A stretch of DNA of 64,000 nucleotides from Pempheris klunzingeri (taxonomy: Eukaryota > Chordata > Actinopteri > Acropomatiformes > Pempheridae), in assembly GCF_042242105.1 (NCBI RefSeq), contig NC_092020.1:10128501-10192500 (forward strand), read 5' to 3'. The notes below the pieces were generated by a model. That model saw nothing but the letters and a program-made list of their open reading frames with translations, did not search any database and was not told the DNA's origin. Positions 14,863-27,245 of the stretch are shown here, piece after piece (the first letter of the stretch is position 1; each line of letters begins with the position of its first letter). The translations under genes were made by a program, and so were the position numbers.

Positions 14863-16409
14863 CTGCAACACAAAATCCAGCCATCCAAACATCACTGATG
14901 TTGAAGTCATATTTTCCTACATTTAGCCGACACACAACTGGAGGTGCTTAGCCAAAGTAACATGTATTTGGGAGACCCTTCTAGGGACAGAGGAGATCTA
15001 TCTGGTGGACTGTGACAACATGCATGTGGAAAGTCAACACCCTGCAGTGGAGGAAGCTTAAGAGAAACAAAAGCATTACAGGAAAACTGTGTTAGTCAGC
15101 TGGGGAGTCTATGTAGTGCCACAAACCAAATAAGTATTTACACATAACAGGAAAGATGCAAAGCCTGCCACAGAAACTCCACAGACAAACACAAACCAAG
15201 AGCACACTCAGTGGGTCATTGTGGTGTTTGGAAGCAGAGTAGTAGGCTAAGTCAACAGACATCAGTGGATACCCATGGTTGCTTTGTGTACCTGAAACAC
15301 CGCTGGATTAGAATTTGTCTACATATGGTTCGCACTGCTAGGTCTGAGTTTACAGCTTAACTGGGCACTGCCACAGCACCACATTGGACTGTAGAGGCAT
15401 CTGCTGTGCCCAGTATCATGTGGTCAATCTTAGCGTCCACAGAACTAGACAGGTCTTGGACCATTTTATTTAAATAAAATAAGTTTGCTACACGTCGTCA
15501 GAATGTTCTTCTCTGGTGATTAGGTCTTTGTCAATAATGTGTCAAAACCAGACTAGTTGCCCGGCATGCACGTTTGAGCATTTGGAGTAGTTCTCGTGAG
15601 GACAGATATTTAGTAATAGGCATGTTGTATGGACATGTGTGACCTTACAGTGTGTCACTTGAGTTTTAAGGCTGATGGATAAATATTTGAAATTTAAAAA
15701 ATATGATATATATCAGCCAATATTTGTTTTTGAACATGAAAAGATTATAAATCTCTTAATTCTGCTCATTAAAGAAGCATTGACCAGATACAGGATGTTC
15801 TAAAGGGACATTTTATAGTTGAAGTTTACTGGTCAGCCCTCTCAGGTGGACTAACTGCAATTCCTATAGATCAAAATGTTCAGCAGTACTGATATGTAGT
15901 CTGATGGGGTAAAAACTCATACACCGGTCAAGCTCTGTTCAAGATTTGAAAAGAAGCATACCACCATTCACACAGCATGCAGCCCCCATCTCACATGTGC
16001 CCCTACAAAGTATATCACCATACAAGACACAAAGGATGCGTCTTGATGAATGCAGTCATCCGATAAATGTACGGTACAGTGGAGCAAAGACAAGTTGGGT
16101 GCAGAGTGGTGAGAAGCAGGTGCAGTGAAGAGTTAAAATTCTCACTTGATAAACGGAAAGAGCAGGCTTGTGTCCAAGTTCACTTAAGACAAAAACTGAA
16201 CGTCTTGTCAACAGAAAATAGTACATTTGTGAAGAAAAAAAAAAAAAAGAGAGAAAAGGTAATGTAACGTAGTGTAAAAGAATGTAATTGTTGAGTTGGA
16301 ATGAATAACTAGAAACGCTCTCATCTTAAAGCTCCAGTACAAATTATGGTAGACAGACCAATTCAGACAAATTAAAGACGGCAATAAACCTTTGCGGTTT
16401 GATAAAAGC

Positions 16410-16415
16410 TTTATT
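16410..16415 (-). terminator. mgarp poly(A) signal AATAAA
   Basis: A minus-strand AATAAA lies about 1 kb past the mgarp stop at 17400. Another minus-strand AATAAA lies near 16.93 kb. Either would give a 3' UTR of 0.5-1 kb. Confidence 0.45.
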
Positions 16416-17399
16416 GTTTGGCTCGATGAATTAGCGCAAACTGTTCACAGTACTCATTATCCAGTTAGAAGCAAAATAAAACTATGATCACATATGATTT
16501 GAACCACCCCGTAACCTAATTATTTCGTCGACAGTTTCTCTGACCTTATCATTTGACAGTTTCACATTACATTTAAGAAAAATAACACTGCAGCAATTAC
16601 AGAACTCGTACACAGTCTCAGAGCCTTATCTTGATGCAGGGTATACATAAGTGTACGACAGTTTTAAAAGGATCAGCAGGTGTCGACCTGCTCTGTGGTA
16701 AAGTAGCACAACATTACAGAGGTTTATATCAAAGAAACACTTTTGTTGGATCTCATTATATAGGGGCTTCATAACAAAATACCCACGATACCACAGCAGT
16801 TATAGGGTGTTCCTGCTTGTTTTCTTAGCACGTCTATTTGGTTGTGTGTGGTTGGCTCACAGGGGAATGAGCAGGGTTTTAAATACATGTTAACTGGCCA
16901 ATCTGCATGAGTCATGTTTGGATTCAGAATGATCACATTTATTTCGTCCATAACTGCCAATGAGTGTCGCACAAAGACCTCATTCCCACTTTGGAAATGT
17001 CTCATCGTGGTAACAAGGAGCCTGCTGAGGAGACTGCCTGGTTTTTACCATCTCTAGACCGCACAATTTGAACAAATATAGACATCCTTCAGTCATCTAC
17101 GGTGCACACCAGAAAAATTTCAAGTCATCCTTATAATAGGAAACGTTTCATTCGCACGCAGTGCTGCCCTTAATACCCTTCCAATAAATAAGAGATAATA
17201 TACAGTTTTAGGACGACATAAGAGAATGATCAATAAGAGGTGTGACCAGGCACCTGCGGAGAAGCAGCTAACCTCTGGTGCTCCTAGATAGTGACTAGAT
17301 TACCGTTTCTATTGTTTCTGGTGTTGTGATGGAGGTTTAGAGACGGTGAAGTATGTGTCTGGTAGTGTGTGTGTCTCCCTGTAGTGAATGTGTGGAACC

Positions 17400-20300
17400 T
17401 TAAGCCTCAGAGGCAGCTGCCTCCTCGTCAGATGAAGAAGTCGTACCGTTGCTTTCCGGCTCCTCGGCAGCAACGGGTTCTGCAACAGCCTGGGCAGTCT
17501 CTTCGACAGCTTCGGCCACCTGGGCTACTTCTTCTGCCACCGTCTCCACTTCCTGCGCAGCCTCAACGACCACCTCGGCAGCCTCGGCGACCACCTCCGC
17601 TGCCTCAACGACCACCTCAGCAGCCTCGGCGACAACCTCAGCGACCTCAGTGACCACGTCATTGGCCTCAGCGACCACCTCAGCAACCGCCTCGGCAGCC
17701 TCTGCGACCACCTCAGCGGCTGCCTCCACTACAGTTTCTGTCTCGTCGCCAGCAGGTGCAGTAGCCTCCTCTTCGCCAACCTCAGCCTCTCCACTGGCTT
17801 CCTCAGCTGCTGCTGCTACTGCTGCCTCCTCCTCTCCGCCTGGAACACGAGAATCACAGGGACTGTGTTATCCAGAGCATCGGTCCGACTCACAGGGCGA
17901 ATACATTCTGTTGTCTCCTATAGTGAGCAACGACTGGTCTTGATGTTCACTCTACTACACTCCCATCCTAAACAACGTTCATGACTGGTGAAGACACTGT
18001 ACTTTCTACTACACATGCAGTTTGAAGATGCTAATCAAAATCTCACATTTGAGAAAAATAATCAGTATCTGCAAAGCAGCATTATACAAAATCATTATGT
18101 TATCAGTAGCTGGGTTTCCATTCAAAGGTGCAAACAGCCAAAAGGCCGAAAAAGAAGATCCATTGTGTTCCATTAATACCGACAAAATCTTCTTTATGCA
18201 CACTCAAATGTAGCAGGGCTGTCACTTTTTTTGAAAATTCAAAGAACCAGTACAACATAACTGGTTTCATCAGAGATCAAAGACACCTTGTGCCTTGGAT
18301 GAAAGAGGAACTTCCTAAAATACTCCGTCACTCTTATCTATTGCATGCTCCAGTTCCTGACAGCACTACAGAGCAAAACTAAAACAGCTTAGAGCCCGTT
18401 TACACCTGGTTTTAAAATGCATCTTGGCTTACAAGTGGACAGAGCTAAATATTAACCATTACTACTAGAATAAAAAGTGTGAAGGACCACAGCAAGACAA
18501 ATAGTCTGAAAAGTGTCCTGACACAGCCCCAACAAAGAATTAACAGCATAAAGCATTGATTGCATCTTTTCCTAAGCCACTGCCTTTATAACATTCTTCT
18601 GTTTTTGTCTCGTCCTGGGCTCTTCTGCAAATTGCAGACAAAGCCGACTTTGTCCTGCCAATTCCCAGCGGGAAGAGGCTGCACACGCAAGGTAGGAACC
18701 AAGTCTGGTGCTTTGCCTGCAACACGCCGACTGTGCACGTGGACCTTTGACCTTCCAGTGGAAGTAACATTGGCAGTGATGAAGTCTAAAGGCAGGAGAT
18801 TAGCTGGACACAGGTGTGATTGGCCATGTGGCTTGGCTGTCCACTTGTTCAGATGCACATTTTAAAAGCCAAGAATAAACATACTGTGAGTGTCTACAGT
18901 GTTTGGATCCTACTGTAAGAAGGTCTCACTGGAAATCATTTGAAATTACATTAGTTGTTACATTAGTTGTCATTTGTACTTGATTTTTGGAGAAAAAAGT
19001 GACAGCTCTGTAGATGACAGAAATTAATTTATGAATCACGTGTCAGATATTAGATGCTTTCAGAGCGGTTGCTGCTGCTGCCTGCATTGTTTGATGCATA
19101 CATAATGAATATCAAGGGTAGAACAGCTGTGTGAAAAGGAGATAGATTTTTGGATGGAAACAGCTACAAACAGCATGTTTTCCAGCAGGTTGATCCAGAA
19201 GTACTACTTCTAGAGACATTCCAGTCCAAAGCTTACCACTGCCTCTCTGCAGTCTGGTGAAAAGCCCCAGTGGCAATACATTTATTACACAAACTGCATG
19301 CAAACTCAAAGATAGGGGGGAGCACGACAAAGAGAGGGAGGGAGGGGGGGGGGGGGGGGGGGTAGGGTAGAGGGGTGTGGGGTCAGGTGCAGGGTAGAGG
19401 GGGGGTGAAGTTGAATATTGGTTCTTACCATCCAATTAACAAGCTATCAGTTATCTGGAACTCTGAAAGTGACTGACAGTGAGACAGATACTGAGACAGC
19501 CCAGGTAGGTTGTGCGTCTTTAATCTTTAACTGAGAGATACCTCCACCATTTGTTCTACACAAACCATTAACAAACACACACCAAGTAGTGGGAGAATAG
19601 CACCAGGGTCACGAGTGATCCCCGGGCCAAACACTTGAGCACTGACTATTGGGAGTGATAACAGCCTGCTGGGACGTTGGCATCTCGTGATGGTGGGCTC
19701 GATGCCAACACATTAGTTCTGAGAGGTGTCTTTTCATGATACCTCAGATACTCTTCAGAATAAAAGCACACAAGTCTCCTGGACAAAGCAAACAGGCTAT
19801 AGATTTATGTTAGACTGTCAGGTGGAATTATTTCTTTCTTTTGAGAGATGTTTTCGTGGCGATTAGCTGTGGCAGAAGTCTGCCACAGCTAATCGATACA
19901 AAAACCGTGACACACAAGTGAGCTGTAGCAAAGTCAAAACGCTTCACTGTTGCCACTGGTATGCCATGGTTGCTTAAGTGACGCTGCTGAATGTATTATC
20001 AGGTTTCCAAAAAGAATTAACTTTAGCTTCTGCTGCTAGAAGGACATGTGACAGAATTTTAAACCCAGTTCTTGGATGTCAACAACCCCAATACACTTTG
20101 AGGTGACCAACGTCCACCTTTATCTTTTTGATTCTTAAAATTTGTTCATTAATACTATTCCAATCCATTTCTTTGCATTACCATTACACTCATATTGTAG
20201 ATTGATACATACATCTTATATACTGTAATGTGATTCAGCCCCCCCCCTCCAATAGATAAAGTATTTCTGATTCAATGCTTGCCTTGGCGGTCTTCTTTAA

Positions 20301-23300
20301 AGAGGATTTAAAAAGGAAAAAAGGTCCATGTTCGTAGAATTTACTTAACAGCATCTATACAGACAATGAGCAGGACTTTTACTTTGAGGACAACAGAAAT
20401 CATTTCTCCCACTTTGGAAAAACAAGACAGTCAAACAGCCAAACAGCCGGGGATGTCCATCATTTGCAATGGCCAGTAGAGGACGCTCCGGTGTGCCACT
20501 ATTTAAATTTGTATATGAATTATTTTTGTGGCCTTTTGACTGCAAACACAGTAGGTCAGAAGAGCCACATGCAGCCACATTTACATGGAGCTCAGGGGGG
20601 GGGGGGGGCAGAACAGAGCATAGTATCACTTACAATAGCGCATGCTAATGTGTCAGCACGACAGCCAAGTTGACCAACTGGCTAATATCCCACAAAAACA
20701 AAGCTAATTTTCTAACAATGAAGTTGAACAATCATTTAGTCAATTGACAAAAGAAAAATCAGTCAAAACTGGTTTGTGGATATTTCTTTCAAGTCCATTT
20801 ATCATCTTCAGTCAAATTAACATTTAGCAAGAGGAAAAGAAAATGACAGCACAAAATCAATATCCGTCAAAGAATCGTCCATGGGTTTTAGGCTGAGTAG
20901 AGGACTCTCTTAGCAGTACAGGAGTGGAGGAAAGAGGGGGTTTGTTTTCCACTTCAGATCCAAAGAGTCCAGTTCTAGGACGAATATCCATGCGGCCACA
21001 GAGGACCTTAGCTTTACCATTACTCTGAAAAGAGTAAAGACACAAGGAGTTAGAGAGGCGGGAAGAAGGATTTTTGCTCTTTAAAAAAAAGCTATGTTCA
21101 ATTAACACATCAATGTCACTGTCAATCTAAATTCTATCACAGAGGCCACGTATGTAACAAAACATGGATATGGGCTGCCAGCAAGATGCACAGGTGATGC
21201 TAATGGCTGCTAGGTGCTCAATAGGAAGAAGGCTTAGCCAGGGAGCCAGTCACCAGTTTGACTCACTGGGAGCAGAGAGGTCTCCAAATGACCCAAATTT
21301 GGAAGAAAAATGCGACATTTTACGTCAAGCCAAGCCTAGATCTGCTGACAGCAGAGAGGTGGGAAACACAGTGAAGAGAGGGAGGGAGAGAGGAGGGAGC
21401 GAGTAGTTTCAAAGGAGGGGCTGATTTGGCAGACCAAGTCTTTGGGCCGGAAGGGTAAAAATCAGGAGAGGTGAGACTGAGGTCACACGGGAGGACACAT
21501 CAAAATCGATTGTCAAAAACCGCACTGGCCAATTAGAACCAGGCTCTCTGAACAATGTGAATGGTTACATGTGAAATGTTAACGCATGTTCCCAAACTGG
21601 CAGCGCTGCAGATGAAATGTACAGCTACAGAGGAGGCTGAGCTGCTCCAACAGACTCTGAGGCAACAACATGTAGAGCGTCATGTGGAACGCATGTGTGA
21701 TGGTTTGTGTTTCTGTTCCACTCTCACACAGTTGGTATTCTCTCATTCTGGTTTACTTTCTAATCTTGCTTTGCCCTATTTTTTCCAAATATTGTACACA
21801 GTCTTTCCAACACAAATTGCTGTGTTTATGTGCTGGTTCATGTTAACAGTGCAAGCACACCTCTAAGCTTCTGTACTGCGTGGCCCTCCATTCAGTCTGG
21901 AGTGGTTTGGGGATTTTTTAGCCCATTATTTTACAAATAATCTGAGGAACATCCCAACTTCAATCCAAACTTCAATCTTGTGTACAAAGCTGACCCCCCC
22001 CTCCCCAGGGTGTCTAGATGAAAACTCCTTCCAGTGGTTTTTCTGGTGCACTATTCCAACTTGTGGTCCTTGGCACCGACTCTCCTGTATGATGAACAGT
22101 CGAGGCCCAGATCACTAAAGCTCCCTGTTGAGACTGACCAGAGCTCTCTAACCTAATGACCAAGTCCCTTACCCCTCCTAATCTTTTCATCCAAACAAGT
22201 CCCCTCTTCATTATCACACCCAGACACAGGCCAGGGGCTGCTCAGTGTCCAGGAGTGCACGTATGGCAGCGGCTTTTCTTCATACACCTGTGATTATTAA
22301 TTTTGAATTTATATTCAAGCTACAGTTATTCAATTATGAAACTGTTTTCATCTTTATTATCCCCCCAATTTGTGTTGCATTTATTACATTGTTTTGTCTG
22401 TGTGGGATGTGACCTCATTTCCATTTTAAGTGCAGATATCTTACTCTGTGTACATCATTGGGTTCATTTCCGTCCCACTGCCGGCTGTCTAATCTTGGAA
22501 CCATAGTGGTAGAAATGCGCAGTGGTTAGTGTGATCATGAGCCTTCATTGCAACTTGTGTCGGAATCATGAAAGTGAACTCATTACAAGCACAATCAAGT
22601 CCATGCTAACATTTGCTTGAACGCAGGGCAACATTTCAGTGAAGCATTCAGAAAGTTCAGGCAATGACAGTGAATGAAAGCTGAAGAACTGGTGACAACT
22701 TACCCTCTTCTTCGTCCCTGCCTGCAAGCAAACAAAAACATCAGTGTAAGTCTCACACAGAAACAAGCCACAGCAACAGTGAGGGATTAACTATGGTTTG
22801 TTCGGGTTTCAGGTAGAGATTACATTTTACTAATTCCTACAACAGTTTACACTCTGTTACTGATAAAAAAAACAAAAAAAAAAAACAGTGCTTTAATACC
22901 CATTTCAATCCATTTGTTTCCATTTAACACACTGGTCATGCTGTCCACCTTTGTAGAGGACTTATTCCCAGAGAATGTTAACACGGAAATGGAGGTTCAA
23001 CTTGAAAATCCACATTATTTGCCCATTCATCAAACGAAATGGAAAACGTGGTTTGATGGTTGGCTGATTATACCTGATCCTTGCTTCCAAGAAGATGAAT
23101 CCTGATGGTTTTTTAGGAATAAAGCCCTCAGAATTTAGTCGATTTTCCAGTGCTCAGCAGTGAGTTTACATAGTGGGCTTCTCTCCTTCCATGCACCAGT
23201 GACTGGACACGCTGATGGTATCAGAACCTCAGCTCAACCCATCTCACTCGAGCACAAACTAATGTCATCGTATCGACAACAGAGCACGGCCAATTAAGAG

Positions 23301-26300
23301 TCAGTTAGCCAAACAAAAAACAGTCAAACACTGGCGGCTGACAGAATACACAGCCGTGCGCTGGACCAGGGGATGTTTGTGTTCAGAGGAAATGTGTTTC
23401 CCGTGAAGCAGGACCGTCACCAGTCGGACCCAGATGCTCATCAAAAACAAAGTGTTACATTCAACAGCTGCTGTTATTTCAATGTGCCTAATTCATATAC
23501 AAGGATCAGATCAGACTGAACAGGACCAACAACTAACGGATTCATCGTTGTAACCTCGCTAATCAGGATGCGGCCGACTCAAGCTACACTTACTAGTTTT
23601 ACCTGAGCTTTCAAGCACATCTCAGTTTTTCCAATCAGAGGGTGGAAACTGCTAGTTGCCACGGAGATCTCATGCCAACTGAGCAAACTCCACCCCCTAA
23701 TGAAGACCATGAGATGTGGCCCGCGCCCCTTAAGGATAACCAGTATGGATAATGATGATGGATGTGTGAGCTGTCCATAGTATCGCTCTGTTCTCCACAT
23801 GGAGGAACTGATATTAGATGATATCTGTGTCCTTGGGAATTTAACTTGGCTGTAGAGTTCTTCTATCTGGAGTCAGTCGTTTTATAAAGTTTGAGAATTA
23901 TCCCATTAAAAAAAAAAACTATAATTCTGATTTCTTTTGGGGAACTAAATTACAGCATCCCATTTGCCACACCTGTGCTAAATGGTTTGATAGTAGTGTT
24001 GCATACAACTAGAGACGGCTCAATACCGCCTCTTCTATCAAAGCTGTTAAGCTGTTCACATGTCGCTTGCTTTAATGCTTTAATACTCAAACATTTCATC
24101 TTCAATGAACGAAAGCAAAAGGGCAAGCGTTAGTAATGGAAAGAGACACGTGTAGAAGTTCCAGTCCAGAAATGACAGGTAGAAATATTGCTAAAGATTC
24201 TTGTGCATCATGCAACACAATCAGCTAGATCTTTCACTATTAAAAAAAGATACCACCCCCCCACAAAAAAAAGGAAACTGATATGTCTAGGATCACCACT
24301 CGACTACGGTAGGCAGGTGAGAAATACTTACTCTTAGGAGGCCATGGTTTAGGTACCCACTCTGCCCTGGATCCAGAGAAAAGTTCTGTGATGCGCTTGT
24401 TGTACCTGATGTTGTCGGAGACCACAGAGGTGTACGCCTGTTCAGAGGGCAAAACATCTGAATCCCATACTTCCAATGAGAAGATTCAAATTTCAGAAAT
24501 CATGTTATTTTACAGAGTTAGCTCATGTGTTGGACTTTGAACCCTTTGTTGAAGAAGTGACAGAAACGATGCACTTACATATGTGACACTGCCGACAAAG
24601 GCTCCTCCAAGCAGCAGGGCGCACATTATGCTCTCCCCAGACCCACCAGAGAACGAGGACATTGGCCGCTGCTGCACAACTGGAAAGGGTTAGAGGTCAC
24701 ATGTTAGACCCTCCTCCAGCCCCTCAACCACCATTTGATTTCTCCTTAGATTTTCCCCAAAGCCTTTACGATGTGTTCCTCCACGCATACTAGGAGGTGC
24801 GAGGAGGGATTCTATTAAGAATAGTGACACAGCATGGATGGCTCAAGTCCCTGGAGGCTTTGAAAAGATCCTACAGGATAGAAATAACATGGTGCTTAAG
24901 TTCATAAGCTTCAGCTCTCTCACTGTGAAAGGGATTGTCACGAAAGCACCCTAAGGTGCTCTACTGGCTCACGATGCTTCCCACTGATTGAATTTAGCCA
25001 AAAATATGACTCTCACCTCTCGTCTGACACTTGCACGGTCCAAGGCCTGAGGCACATGAAGGACATGAAGCCAATAAAGCTTTATTTACCATGAAAACCG
25101 TGGACCAGACGCAGCACCTCCTACCAGCACACTGTTCAGCAGCTTCCATTTGAACCCTTTGCAAACACCAAGAGTCCCACTTCCAACACACAATGCGTGG
25201 CTGAACTGTTTGGTGGGGAGAACCTGGTTGTCCACATGAACAAAATCAGAAAAGGGTACTCTAAGTCCTCCCCTGGAATAAATAAGGGAAAGTAAAGTGA
25301 AGCTTTCTAAATGCTTCGGCTGACTTAATGAGGTGAACGCTGTCCAATTATCTACAAGCTGTTCTTGTGGATCTTAAGGCCGCTGGAGCTCCGTCATGTC
25401 CAGTGTTGAGGGTATTAAACTCTTCTACTCAGGAGCTAATCCATTGTCTGTGGCTCTGACACCACCACCCCCCCCACAACCACGCTGTTATTTATACCGT
25501 CTAATCAGCTCAGGTCTAACTGGCACGAGTTGGGGTGGGGGTTAGGTGGTGAAAATCAGTAAAAAGGAAGAAAGTCAGGAAAGCACAGGATTACAGCGTG
25601 GTTCAGTGGGACCGCTGGAGTGGAGGGGAGCAGTATCACGGTGGGGGCCTCGTCATCACTGCCAGGGTTTGAGGTTTCTCTCACGTTCACTTTTTAAAGG
25701 CTTCCTCACAACGCTGGAGCCAGAGAGAGTTTCCTCAGGCAGTGAGGACACAAGGACAGCATGGCATCACAGTGACCGTTCAGGGGCTCCTTCAGCCAAC
25801 CATGAGCACACCATCATGTACTTATCACACAGTTCTTCCTCCAGTTTAGGATTATGTCCAAAACCTAATCATAGCCCCGCCGTGGGGGGGGGGGGGTTAG
25901 CTGGGTTTAACGACATGAGCCGACAGCAGGTTCCCTTTGGGTGTCAAGTATTAGACCCCAGAGTGACGCAGCGCAGTGACAAGTGGAATCTGTCCTCTTC
26001 GCTCCCATAACATAAAGCCCACAGTTCCGTGTTTCCACGGGTTAAACAGACAGTGCGGACACCCACTAGCTCGTGACGTCATCTCCCCACAGCGGCGGAG
26101 GTTCCGCTCTGCTCGCGCCGCCGCTCTCTCTCCGTCACGTACACACACACACCACGTGACTGGCAGCGGCCACCATGTTTCCACAAAATGGTGAAGTGAA
26201 GGTCACATACCCATGTACAAAAGCTCTTAAGTGTTCGTGTTTCTCACTGCGAGGACATGTCAGTGTCTCGGAGAACCCGCGGGCCTCGTTCACTTCTGTC

Positions 26301-26527
26301 CGCGGGCCCGGTCCCGCCTGAAGGGCTCGGGTCAGAATGGGACACATCATGTCTCCAGTGTGGAAACAAGAGGGCGAGCGGCGGATTACAGACTGGATCT
26401 GCCGGCGCTCTGACCCGCATAACACTCCGCCACAGGGAACACACGTGTTTGTTCTCCAAAAGCAGGGCTCAAAGTATCACCTGCGTGAGGAGTCACCTAC
26501 ACGGAAGGTCAAACCAGCCACTCCACT

Positions 26528-26565
<38 letters not shown>

Positions 26566-26899
26566 GGCGAACATGCACCACACTCGGCCAAACTTCAGCC
26601 ATAAGGCCAAGCTGACCTTCACACGGGCGGCCATTACCGTCCTCCTGCGTGGGGATGCAGCTATGCAGAGAAATTCTCGGGGACAGCATGTACTAGTGCG
26701 CTGCCTCCAGCCGGAGCACACAGACAGCAGACACACGCCACATTCACGGACAGAGCCCGCGGAGGAAGGGTCCGGGTAACCGTGCCCTGCTGTCGGGCCT
26801 GTCGGCTGGCGGAGGAAACTCACCGTCCCCGGGCAGCCTGTAGGCTGCTCTCCGAGCCAAAGGCCCGCACCTCTGCCAGGCCGCTCTGCAGGACAACAT
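17400..26899 (-). CDS. mgarp: Mitochondria-localized glutamic acid-rich protein (MGARP/HUMMR/OSAP), 5 exons, 246 aa
   Basis: Mitochondrial membrane protein. In mammals it is HIF-1-induced and works with Miro/TRAK in mitochondrial transport and shape (family knowledge). Exons in transcript order: 26899-26824, 24679-24579, 24437-24332, 22721-22704 (18 nt), 17839-17400; together 741 nt in frame, close to human MGARP (240 aa). Residues 1-30 form an Arg-rich presequence-like N terminus (MLSCRAAWQRCG). PMSSFSGGSGES leads into a membrane segment at about 42-62, then AYTSVVSD, matching the human SSN..GSSGSN-TM-AYKTVTSD arrangement. The rest is a long Glu/Ala/Val tail of AEVVAEA-like repeats ending SSSDEEAAASEA. 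It lies between elf2 and ndufc1 on the same strand, as in mammals. The microexon is phase 1 on both sides and can be skipped without a frameshift. Confidence 0.88.
18395..18872. mobile_element. MITE-like element with degenerate terminal inverted repeats
   Basis: The left end has TTTTAAAATGCATCT...ACAAGTGGACAG. The right end, read on the minus strand, has TTTTAAAATGTGCATCT...ACAAGTGGACAG. The opening resembles a common fish interspersed repeat beginning GTTTACACCTGGT. It is about 480 bp with no transposase, in the last mgarp intron. A minus-strand open frame inside it (18586-18858) is explained by the element. Confidence 0.65.
19336..19410 (+). repeat. Poly-G / G-rich tract
   Basis: A run of about 20 G flanked by GGGAGGGAGG and GGGTAGGGTAGAGGGG blocks, in a mgarp intron. 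It is a possible G-quadruplex former, and the homopolymer length may be an assembly or sequencing error site. Confidence 0.8.
19860..19895. repeat. Perfect 17-bp inverted repeat with 2-nt spacer
   Basis: CGATTAGCTGTGGCAGA at 19860-19876 is followed by AG and then its exact reverse complement at 19879-19895. It lies in the last mgarp intron. No gene or binding-site family is known to the annotator for it. Confidence 0.9.
20857..21024 (-). CDS. Possible alternative terminal exon, 55 codons
   Basis: A strong pyrimidine-rich acceptor (TGTCTTTACTCTTTTCAG) opens a phase-0 frame starting SNGKAKVLCGRMD and ending THGRFFDGY-stop. Phase 0 fits mgarp exon 2 (ends at a codon border, 24579) but not exon 3 or the microexon, after which it would hit TAA at once. 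Joined to exon 2 it would give a 114-aa membrane protein without the acidic tail. It resembles no domain known to me. It could instead be chance, or the last exon of an unrecognised transcript. Confidence 0.3.
   Translation of the reverse strand, partial: SNGKAKVLCGRMDIRPRTGLFGSEVENKPPLSSTPVLLRESSTQPKTHGRFFDGY
26529..26563. repeat. (CA)n microsatellite
   Basis: A CA run of about 17 units in mgarp intron 1. Confidence 0.95.
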
Positions 26900-27060
26900 C
26901 GCTGCTCTCCGAAGGGCTTCGACGGGAATGCTGCCGCTTCAGCGAAAGCTGGAGGAATGGCGCCGAGCGTGAGGGGGGGCGGGGGGTGAAGCCCGCCCTT
27001 AGCTACGCAATACGTATGTTGTCGTGTGTATGGGGAGGGGCAAATGCCACGAGGAAGCAG
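26821..27060 (-). promoter_or_regulatory. mgarp promoter / first-exon CpG-rich region
   Basis: CpG-rich sequence runs from about 26.05 to 27.0 kb around exon 1 (26824-26899). Just upstream on the minus strand is a GGGGGCGGGGGG-type GC box (near 26975). Intron 1 holds a perfect CRE (TGACGTCA, 26074-26081) and two CACGTG E-boxes (26153-26158, 26442-26447). Whether these relate to hypoxia control is not shown by sequence. Confidence 0.5.
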
Positions 27061-27190
27061 GAAAGTGGCATGTATGTGGAGTCGTTAACACCCCGGAAGA
27101 GAAGTACAGCAGAAGTATGAGAGTAACAATGATGATACTGGTTAAAGCCTCACACATACAATGGGAATAACCATAATAATATAATAATAA

Positions 27191-27245
27191 GTGGGAATAA
27201 TCAGCCCTCTGGACACCCCCTGTCCAGAGGGCTGATTATTTCCAC
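27191..27245. repeat. 25-bp near-perfect inverted repeat, 5-nt loop
   Basis: AATAATCAGCCCTCTGGACA (27196-27215), a CCCCC loop, then its exact reverse complement (27221-27240). The pairing extends five more positions outward with one G:T mismatch. It lies about 300 bp upstream of mgarp exon 1. The loop is too short for a typical pre-miRNA. Confidence 0.92.

Noticed and set aside
13872-14951. A 359-codon plus-strand open frame (Ser/Thr/Gly/Ala repeats) and a 230-codon Pro/Gln/Leu frame
   Set aside because: They are antisense shadows of the 39-bp coding minisatellite, which lacks stops in several frames. Splice signals and phase agree only with the minus strand.
18586-18858. Minus-strand open frame with a phase-compatible acceptor, considered as another mgarp exon
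   Set aside because: It lies wholly inside a MITE-like element with inverted ends at 18395-18872, and the pyrimidine tract is weak.
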